Below are positions 32,405 through 38,305 of a stretch of 38,305 nucleotides of DNA, in pieces; position 1 is the stretch's first letter, and the number at the start of each line of letters is the position of its first letter. The stretch is from an uncultured bacterium (GTDB lineage Bacteria > Nitrospirota > Thermodesulfovibrionia > Thermodesulfovibrionales > Dissulfurispiraceae), in NCBI GenBank assembly GCA_937949555.1, contig CALEDV010000044.1:1-38305 (forward strand), in the 5' to 3' direction. A program made the position numbers and the translations under genes. The notes beneath the pieces are model-generated. The model did no database searches, was not told the origin of the DNA, and saw only the letters and a list, made by a program, of their open reading frames with translations.

Positions 32405-33832
32405 ATGTTTACTAAGAGACCATTTCTATTGAGGATGATGCTTGCAGTCTGTTTGGTGCTGGTATTGTCGACCGCTGTCTTGGCCGGGCAAAAGTATATC
32501 TTTATAGCTATTGGCGACGGGATGGGGATTGAGCAGATCGGTCTACTTGATTCTTACAACAATTATGTCTTTGATGCAAAGACAAATATGACTATGATGA
32601 TGAAAGAGGCCTCTATGGCAGTGGTTAGGACAGGGGCATCAGACTCGCCCGTTACAGACTCAGCCGCAGCAGCCACTGCTATTGCTACAGGACAGAAGAC
32701 CAATCGTGGTATGGTAAGCATAAAGCCAGAGGGCTCAAACCTTACAACCATCTTTGAGACTGCAAAAAAGAAGGGCTATATGACTGCGCTTATAACCACT
32801 GATACAGTGGTAGGAGGGACACCAGCTCCCTTTGCAGCAAAGACAAAAAACAGAAGGGACTATGACAGCATAGCTGAACAGTATATTGCCTTGGGTGTGG
32901 ATTACATCATAGGCGGTGGAAGGATGTATTTTGTCCCTGAAAAGGAAGACAAGGGCCAAAAGATACCTGGCAGAAAGGATGGCAAAGACCTCCTGAAGGA
33001 GGCAAAGGATAAGGGATACACAGTGGTTACTAAGCTTGACGAATTTGAAAAGCTCGAAAAGGCGCCAAAACTTATAGCATTGTTTGCAGACAAGGAGATC
33101 AACTATGCAAATGCTGACAGAGACCCTACCACTCAACCGTCCCTGCAGGAGATGACCGAGATCTTTATCAGACTTGCCTCAAAGGAGGACAAACCCTTTA
33201 TAGCCATGATTGAGGGTGCAAGGATTGATCATGCCAATCACAACAATGACGCTGCAGCGAGCATTGAAGAGACCAGGGACTTTGATGCAGCCGTTGGTGT
33301 ATTGTACGATTTTTACAACAAGAACAAGTCAAACACCACCTTGATAGTAACCTCAGACCATTCTAATGGAGGCATGTCTCTTACTTGTTATAAGGATAAG
33401 GATAAGACAATCTGCCCCACCTATGAGGATTTGCACAATTTAAAGAGGGTGCCCTTTTCCTTTGAAAAGGCCCTAAAGACCCTTGACTCAATCTACAAAG
33501 GCATAAAGAGCGGCAATCCAGGCATGTCAGAGGAGGAGGCGTACGGTAAGGCAGTGGAGCAGCTTTTAGAGGAGCACCTTGTGGGCTTGCACCTGAGCGC
33601 TGAAGACATAAAGGTATTGAGGACAAAGAAGGTTGATCTTGTAAATCAATACAATCCTCAGCCTTCGGTGCTTGGTAAGGCATACTTTCCGATGCTCTTC
33701 ACCTCATGGGCGACTACCTATCACACAGCAGCGCCAACATTGGCAATCACCCTAGGAAAGGGCTCAGAAAATTTAAAGGGTTTTATTGACAACACCGATA
33801 TTGCCAAAACCCTTTTTAGTCTTGTAGATTAA
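32405..33832 (+). CDS. phoA: Alkaline phosphatase, PhoA family
   Basis: Periplasmic phosphomonoesterase (EC 3.1.3.1) that frees phosphate from organic esters. In 475 residues: signal peptide 1-27 (cut after AVLA), metal-binding GDGMG with Asp38, active-site nucleophile Ser86 in VTDSAAAATA, ATGQKTNRGM, metal ligands in MIEGARIDHANHNND (Glu270, Asp275, His279), TSDHSNGG (Asp318, His319), and a late histidine in TYHTAAP. The order of zinc and magnesium ligands matches the classical family. It lies 29 bases before pstS, so released phosphate and its high-affinity uptake are probably made from one message. Preceded by a 538-bp regulatory gap with a Pho-box-like site. Confidence 0.95.
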   Translation: MFTKRPFLLRMMLAVCLVLVLSTAVLAGQKYIFIAIGDGMGIEQIGLLDSYNNYVFDAKTNMTMMMKEASMAVVRTGASDSPVTDSAAAATAIATGQKTNRGMVSIKPEGSNLTTIFETAKKKGYMTALITTDTVVGGTPAPFAAKTKNRRDYDSIAEQYIALGVDYIIGGGRMYFVPEKEDKGQKIPGRKDGKDLLKEAKDKGYTVVTKLDEFEKLEKAPKLIALFADKEINYANADRDPTTQPSLQEMTEIFIRLASKEDKPFIAMIEGARIDHANHNNDAAASIEETRDFDAAVGVLYDFYNKNKSNTTLIVTSDHSNGGMSLTCYKDKDKTICPTYEDLHNLKRVPFSFEKALKTLDSIYKGIKSGNPGMSEEEAYGKAVEQLLEEHLVGLHLSAEDIKVLRTKKVDLVNQYNPQPSVLGKAYFPMLFTSWATTYHTAAPTLAITLGKGSENLKGFIDNTDIAKTLFSLVD

Positions 33833-33861
33833 TAACCCATAATTTTAAAGGAGGACTTATA

Positions 33862-34740
33862 ATGAGAAAGATATTGAGCTTTGTATTAATTATTGCAGTG
33901 GCTGTTACAACATTTTATGTGTCCACTGCAAATGCAGACTGGAAAAAGCCCCTTACAGTAAAGGGCTCTGATACTATGGTAATCCTAAACCAGAGATGGG
34001 CTGAAAACTGGATGAAGGCAAATCCAAAAAAGAGGGTTCAGGTGACTGGAGGAGGCTCAGGCACAGGTATTGCTGCGCTCATTAACGGCACCACTGACAT
34101 AGGCGCATCTTCAAGACCCCTAAAGGATTTAGAGATTAAGAAGATACAGAACAGATTCCAGAGCACAGTTACGGAGATCGCAAATTCAAAGGATGGAATA
34201 GGTGTATATGTGAATGATGCAAATGCTGTTAAGGAGCTCACCATGGACCAGGTAAAGGACATTTTTACCGGCAAGATAAACAACTGGAAAGAAGTAGGCG
34301 GAAAGGATGCAAAGATAATCAGGTATAGCCGTGAGAGTAACTCTGGCACCTATGTCTTTTTTAAGGAGAATGTGCTAAAGAAGATGGACTATGCCTCTGA
34401 TTCCCAGAATATGCCTGGCACTGCTGCTGTTATTAATGCCGTCTCGAAGGACCCTAACGGGATTGGTTATGGTGGGGCAGCCTATGCCTCAGGAGTCAGG
34501 ATGATCTTTGTTAAGAAGGATGCCAATACCCCTGGTTATCAGGCTACTGAGGAAAATGTGGCAAGCGGTAAATACCCTATCAGCAGAAATCTTTATTACT
34601 ACACAGCCAAAAAGAATTATGATAATGATGAAAGGGTAAAGGAGTTTATCGCCTATGTCTGTTCACAGGCAGGGCAGGATACCGTTAAGGCTGTGGGTTA
34701 TTTCCCAATAAAGACCTGTCAGATAACAGAAAGAAAATAA
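33862..34740 (+). CDS. pstS: Phosphate-binding protein PstS
   Basis: High-affinity periplasmic phosphate receptor of the Pst ABC transporter. In 292 residues: signal peptide 1-25 (cut after TANA), then KGSDTMVILNQRWAENW, the phosphate-contacting GGGSGTGIAALINGTTDIGA and SSRPL near 63-87, RYSRESNSGTYVFFKE near 155-170 and GIGYGGAAY. No lipobox, so it is a free periplasmic protein. SD AAAGGAGG lies nine bases before the ATG. It is followed by a stable stem-loop before pstC, which could let pstS mRNA accumulate above the permease genes. Confidence 0.95.
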   Translation: MRKILSFVLIIAVAVTTFYVSTANADWKKPLTVKGSDTMVILNQRWAENWMKANPKKRVQVTGGGSGTGIAALINGTTDIGASSRPLKDLEIKKIQNRFQSTVTEIANSKDGIGVYVNDANAVKELTMDQVKDIFTGKINNWKEVGGKDAKIIRYSRESNSGTYVFFKENVLKKMDYASDSQNMPGTAAVINAVSKDPNGIGYGGAAYASGVRMIFVKKDANTPGYQATEENVASGKYPISRNLYYYTAKKNYDNDERVKEFIAYVCSQAGQDTVKAVGYFPIKTCQITERK

Positions 34741-34761
34741 TAAACAAAGCACTCTAAGGCA

Positions 34762-34799
34762 AGGGATGCAGGGGGAGATTGAATGCCCCTTGAATCCCT
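34762..34799 (+). promoter_or_regulatory. Intercistronic stem-loop between pstS and pstC
   Basis: AGGGAT at 34762-34767 pairs with ATCCCT at 34794-34799, and AGGGG at 34770-34774 pairs with CCCCT at 34786-34790, separated by a small internal loop (GC against TGA). The hairpin loop is about 11 bases. Only ACTTTTATAA follows, so it is at most a partial terminator. A stem after the binding-protein gene is a known way to give more binding protein than permease. Confidence 0.6.
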
Positions 34800-34828
34800 A
34801 CTTTTATAAAGGAATATAAAGGAAAACA

Positions 34829-35767
34829 ATGATAGGCCCTGGATTGGTGAAAAAGAGAAAACTCATTAACAAGATAATGGCATCAGCAATCACCCTGTTG
34901 TCCTTAACTGCGGTATTTATGGTTCTTATGATCTTTGTATTCCTATTCAAGGAATCCTCTCTCTTTATAACCTCGGACTTTGTCAAAGAGGAGATGAAAG
35001 AATTGGGAATAACCCTTTCTAATCTTTTAGGAGATGAATACCAGTCTGTGGCGTACCCTCCAAAGATTGGCCTTCAACCCCTTATTACCTCTACAATTAG
35101 GGTAACCTTTGTGGCAATACTTGTAGCCACCCCACTGAGTCTATTTGCCGCAATATACACGGCAATCTTTGCGCCTCGATGGATAAAGGAGCTTATAAAA
35201 CCTGTTATTGAGTTGTTAGCAGGTATACCTACTGTAGTTTTGGGCTTTTTTGCTCTTATGGTGCTTGCTACATGGATACAGACTGTAACAGGTTCAACAT
35301 ACAGACTTAATGCCTTAGTAGGAGGAGTAGCCCTTTCTTTTACAGTAATTCCCATAATGTTTACCCTTATGGAAGATGCCATCTCAAGTGTGCCTGTTCC
35401 TATGAAAGAGGCGGCCCTTGCCTTAGGCGCAACCCCCTGGCAGACCGCCATAAAGGTGCTCGTGCCTGCTGCGAAATCAGGCATGGTTGCAGCCTTTTTA
35501 CTTGGTGCCTCAAGGGCCTTTGGAGAGACTATGATTGCCCTAATGGCAACTGGAAACGCAGCGCTCAACACCTTTGATATTATGTTGCCTGCAAGGACAT
35601 TGGCTGCAAATATAGGACAGGAAATGGCAGAGGTTGCCTTTGGCGACTTTCATTACGCCACACTCTTTTTGACAGGATTAATACTCTTCATTGTAACCTT
35701 CATATTTAATGCTATTGCTAATCTTTATGTGGGGCATCTTGTAAGCAAGAGCCTCGGAAAGGTTTAG
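34829..35767 (+). CDS. pstC: Phosphate ABC transporter permease PstC
   Basis: Inner-membrane subunit of the Pst phosphate importer, paired with PstA. The 312-residue protein has six predicted TM helices, the first at about 19-41 (VFMVLMIFVFLFKESS region), and the ATPase-coupling loop EAALALGATPWQTAIKVLVPAAKSG near 192-216. The segment IELLAGIPTVVLGFFAL is highly typical of PstC/PstA. SD AAAGGAAAA precedes the ATG by two to three bases. A stretch of periplasmic loop after the first helix (LGITLSNLLGDEYQSVAYPP) is as expected for PstC. Adjacent genes confirm the assignment. Confidence 0.94.
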   Translation: MIGPGLVKKRKLINKIMASAITLLSLTAVFMVLMIFVFLFKESSLFITSDFVKEEMKELGITLSNLLGDEYQSVAYPPKIGLQPLITSTIRVTFVAILVATPLSLFAAIYTAIFAPRWIKELIKPVIELLAGIPTVVLGFFALMVLATWIQTVTGSTYRLNALVGGVALSFTVIPIMFTLMEDAISSVPVPMKEAALALGATPWQTAIKVLVPAAKSGMVAAFLLGASRAFGETMIALMATGNAALNTFDIMLPARTLAANIGQEMAEVAFGDFHYATLFLTGLILFIVTFIFNAIANLYVGHLVSKSLGKV

Positions 35768-35780
35768 AGGGGTATATTAT

Positions 35781-36698
35781 ATGGGAAATAAAATACTGAA
35801 GACCCTATTTAAGAGGCCTGTTGATTCTACAATGGTATTGCTGACCTTCATAGCTACCTTGATTATAGTAACCATATTGGTGGTAATCCTCACCACTATA
35901 ACTATCTCGGGGGCACCCCATCTGTCTATTGACTTCATCATAAAGGCGCCTGAAGAGGGTATGTCTGAGGGTGGTATCTTTCCGGCAATCGTAGGCACTA
36001 CACTGCTTGTAATAACCATGTCTATTCTTGGTTTGCCAATTGGACTTATAACAGCGGTATTTTTGCATGAGTATGCAGGAGAAAAATCAAGGCTTGCAAA
36101 TATAGTCAGGTTTGCAGTCAATAACCTTGCAGGGGTGCCTGCAATAGTTTATGGCATCTTTGGACTGAGCTTCTTTGTCTTTTTTGTAGGGACACAGATA
36201 GATAATCTGTTTTACTCAGGTTCCTTAAAATGGGGTAAACCTGCTTTATTGTGGGCTTCCTGTACTATGGCGCTGCTAACATTGCCAGTGGTTATTGTGT
36301 CTGTGGAAGAGGCTCTGAGGACTGTCACCCAGGATGAAAGAGAGGCAGCCTATGCCTTAGGCGCTACCCATTGGGAAGTTGTTTATAAGGTTGTTATACC
36401 AAAGGCTCTATCAGGTATATTGACAGGAGGAATACTTGCTGTATCAAGGGGGGCAGGTGAGGTAGCTCCCGTATTATTTACAGGGGCAGCCTATTTTCTG
36501 CCCGAGTTGCCGCGGTCCTTCTCAGACCAGTTTATGGAAATGGGCTATCATATATTTGTTATGTCCACCCAATCCCATGATGTGGATGCAACTAAACCAA
36601 TACAGTTTGCCACCACCCTTGTTCTGTTATTGCTAACCTTCTCACTGAACTTTGTGGCTGTGCTCATGCGTAGAAGAATAAGGATGGCAAGGAGATAG
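35781..36698 (+). CDS. pstA: Phosphate ABC transporter permease PstA
   Basis: Second membrane subunit of the Pst importer, 305 residues with six TM helices. Recognisable parts: first helix near 18-40, [40 protein letters not shown] near 113-132, and the coupling loop [20 protein letters not shown] with [20 protein letters not shown]. The start ATG follows AGGGG, 13 bases after the pstC stop. It ends one base before pstB begins, so the operon is tightly packed. Confidence 0.94.
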   Translation: MGNKILKTLFKRPVDSTMVLLTFIATLIIVTILVVILTTITISGAPHLSIDFIIKAPEEGMSEGGIFPAIVGTTLLVITMSILGLPIGLITAVFLHEYAGEKSRLANIVRFAVNNLAGVPAIVYGIFGLSFFVFFVGTQIDNLFYSGSLKWGKPALLWASCTMALLTLPVVIVSVEEALRTVTQDEREAAYALGATHWEVVYKVVIPKALSGILTGGILAVSRGAGEVAPVLFTGAAYFLPELPRSFSDQFMEMGYHIFVMSTQSHDVDATKPIQFATTLVLLLLTFSLNFVAVLMRRRIRMARR

Positions 36699-36699
36699 A

Positions 36700-37458
36700 A
36701 TGAAAGAAAGCAACATTAAGATTGAAGTAAAAAACATGAATTTCTATTATGGTAAGGTAAATGCCCTGAAAAATCTCAACCTAACCTTTATGGATAAGTT
36801 TGTTACAGCCATTATAGGACCCTCAGGATGCGGCAAATCTACCTTCCTGAGAACTCTTAACAGGATGCACGAACTATATCCTGATCAAAGGGTAGAGGGC
36901 GATGCCTTTTTAGAAAATGATAATATCTTCCAAATGGACCCGATGGAGCTTAGAAGCAGGATTGGTATGGTTTTTCAGAGACCCAATCCCTTTAGTAAAT
37001 CTATCTTTGAAAATGTAGCCTTTGGTCCGCGCATAAGGGGGGAGAATAATAACACAAAACTTGCAGAGATAGTGGAGGATTCAATCAGGAAGGCAGGGCT
37101 TTGGGATGAGGTGAAGGATAAGCTTAAGGAATCTGCCTATGCCCTTTCTGGGGGACAACAGCAGAGGTTGTGTATTGCAAGGGCGCTGGCAGTAAGACCA
37201 GATGTATTGCTCTTTGATGAGCCTACCTCTGCCCTTGATCCAATTGCCACGGCAAAGATTGAGGAGCTGATAGTTGATTTAAAAAAGATAGTTACCATTA
37301 TAATAGTAACTCATAATATGCAGCAGGCTGCGAGGATATCTGACAACACAGTCTTTATGATGCTCGGAGAGATCATTGAAAGTGACACTACAGACAAGAT
37401 ATTCACCGCTCCTAAGGAAAAGCTAACAGAAGATTACATAACAGGGAGGTTCGGATAA
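36700..37458 (+). CDS. pstB: Phosphate ABC transporter ATP-binding protein PstB
   Basis: ATPase that drives phosphate import (EC 7.3.2.1). In 252 residues: [16 protein letters not shown] opening, Walker A GPSGCGKS at 40-47, the PstB-specific [18 protein letters not shown]-loop [23 protein letters not shown] signature LSGGQQQR at 149-156, Walker B LLFDEP at 170-175 and switch His in [14 protein letters not shown]-terminal [10 protein letters not shown] is typical. Its start is one base after the pstA stop region, and the SD GGAG lies within the pstA end, so translation is coupled. Confidence 0.96.
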   Translation: MKESNIKIEVKNMNFYYGKVNALKNLNLTFMDKFVTAIIGPSGCGKSTFLRTLNRMHELYPDQRVEGDAFLENDNIFQMDPMELRSRIGMVFQRPNPFSKSIFENVAFGPRIRGENNNTKLAEIVEDSIRKAGLWDEVKDKLKESAYALSGGQQQRLCIARALAVRPDVLLFDEPTSALDPIATAKIEELIVDLKKIVTIIIVTHNMQQAARISDNTVFMMLGEIIESDTTDKIFTAPKEKLTEDYITGRFG

Positions 37459-37460
37459 AA

Positions 37461-38141
37461 ATGTCTCTATTTGAAGAGGATTTAAAAAAATTAAAGGCGA
37501 AGATACTTGAGATGGGCGGTCTTGTAGAATCTGCAATCAAGGATTCTGTTAGGTCTCTTACGGACAGAGACAACGCCCTTGCTGAAAGTGTAATTAAGAA
37601 AGACCATATAATTAATGCCCTTGATGTAGAGATTGATGAGGAGGCAATCAAGCTAATTGCAAGGATGCAGCCTAAGGGCAGTGACCTAAGGTTTATAACT
37701 ACTGCCATGAAGATAACCACTGACCTTGAACGTATGGGCGATATTTGTGTAAATATAGCCGAAAGGGCGCTTGAGATTAATAGAGAACCAATACTAAAGC
37801 CCTATATAGATATCCCAAGGATGCGTGAACTTGCGCAGGGGATGACCAGAGATGCCCTTGATGCCTTTATGAACAAAGACCAGAGGCTTGCTACAGATGT
37901 GATAATGCGTGATGACGAGGTTGATGACCTCAAATATGGGATAGTGGAAGAACTGCTGTCTTTAATGATGTTAGACCCCTCTAAGGTCTCAAGGGGTATG
38001 AAGATAACCTTTGTAGCCCAATACCTTGAAAGGTTCGCTGACCATGCTACAAATATAGCAGAGATGGCAATATACCTTGTAGTTGGTAAAATAATAAGGC
38101 ATACGACCTATGCCTCTGATCAGGCTGATTCTGCGACTTAA
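37461..38141 (+). CDS. phoU: Phosphate signalling protein PhoU
   Basis: All-helical cytoplasmic protein that restrains PhoR/PhoB signalling and the Pst transporter when phosphate is plentiful. The 226 residues form two three-helix repeats, with the acidic metal-binding motifs: EEAIKLIARMQPKGSDLRFI and TDLERMGDICVNIAERAL in the first, and DEVDDLKYGIVEELLSLMM and YLERFADHATNIAEMAIYLV in the second. Length is standard. It starts two bases after the pstB stop behind GGGAGG. Last gene of the phosphate operon. A TTAAGG/CCTTAA hairpin at 38151-38166 follows without a T-run, then the inverted-repeat element. Confidence 0.95.
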   Translation: MSLFEEDLKKLKAKILEMGGLVESAIKDSVRSLTDRDNALAESVIKKDHIINALDVEIDEEAIKLIARMQPKGSDLRFITTAMKITTDLERMGDICVNIAERALEINREPILKPYIDIPRMRELAQGMTRDALDAFMNKDQRLATDVIMRDDEVDDLKYGIVEELLSLMMLDPSKVSRGMKITFVAQYLERFADHATNIAEMAIYLVVGKIIRHTTYASDQADSAT

Positions 38142-38160
38142 AATCAAGCTTTAAGGTAAT

Positions 38161-38305
38161 CCTTAAATTGCCGATAGGAGTAAGAGGGTGTGATGAAAAG
38201 GCTTTATTGCCACACCTTTTTGCAAGGCCTTTGGACCTTCCCAAATAATGCTATTTTAATCACCTCTTGGTGACTGAATGAGTTATGGCCCTTTTAGATA
38301 AACCC
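38161..38305. mobile_element. Long-inverted-repeat element, copy B, cut by window end
   Basis: From CCTTAAATTGCCGATAGG onward the sequence follows 15703-15853 almost base for base, with scattered substitutions, through the left arm (AGTAAGAGGGTGTG, GCCACACCTTTTT) and the spacer (AATCACCTCTTGGTGACTGA). It stops at the window edge just where the right arm begins. It sits 19 bases after phoU, in an intergenic position like copy A. Confidence 0.7.

Overview
The window comes from an AT-rich Gram-negative bacterium. Outer-membrane biogenesis is implied by a TonB-dependent receptor, an Sec-exported alkaline phosphatase and lipoprotein signals. The gene set (NapH-like membrane ferredoxin, FdhD, rubredoxin, ClpC, CBS/DRTGG-type family II pyrophosphatase, DUF4416 protein, GT5 glycogen synthase) fits an anaerobe or microaerophile. 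My best guess is Nitrospirota/Thermodesulfovibrionia or Desulfobacterota; there is no rRNA to decide, so this is inference.

Positions 1-6000 are an accessory, repeat-rich stretch. They hold a HicBA toxin-antitoxin pair, a 10-copy GTCA microsatellite between a good promoter and a terminator, two copies of a 168-bp inverted-repeat element (TIR GGGGTCAGGTCTTG), two arrays of CCCGAC/GTCGGG palindromic repeats, an AAA-ATPase/PD-(D/E)XK protein plus a detached 3' fragment of a sister gene, IS256 and IS3 transposase remnants, a tRNA-Ala(GGC) and a NapH-like ferredoxin.

Positions 5988-17537 are mostly chromosomal housekeeping and signalling. A PAS-Zn-GAF-GAF sensor, apparently leaderless, overlaps fdhD. 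On the minus strand lies a chemoreceptor flanked by the two ends of a decayed IS1380-type transposase. Then comes the minus-strand operon lemA > DUF2207 > CBS-pyrophosphatase > acylphosphatase, a 217-bp inverted-repeat element, and a rubredoxin > REC-REC-GGDEF pair.

Positions 17716-24406 look like a damaged metal/nutrient-uptake island. A frameshifted periplasmic binding-protein gene is followed by a second intact AAA-ATPase/PD-(D/E)XK gene, a decayed ORF, a TonB-dependent receptor and an Opp/Dpp-type binding lipoprotein. No ABC permease or ATPase for these binding proteins is present in the window.

Positions 24533-31866 carry glgA-glgB (glycogen synthesis), then clpC-tlpA-like-DUF4416. Positions 32405-38141 form a textbook phosphate-starvation locus, phoA-pstS-pstC-pstA-pstB-phoU, behind a 538-bp regulatory region with a Pho-box-like sequence and an intercistronic stem-loop after pstS. 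The window ends inside a second copy of the 217-bp inverted-repeat element.

The most unusual material is the repeat and remnant landscape: two MITE-like families, the microsatellite locus, the duplicated AAA/nuclease family and the split IS1380. I see no complete system that I would call new; the candidates are ranked in the findings.
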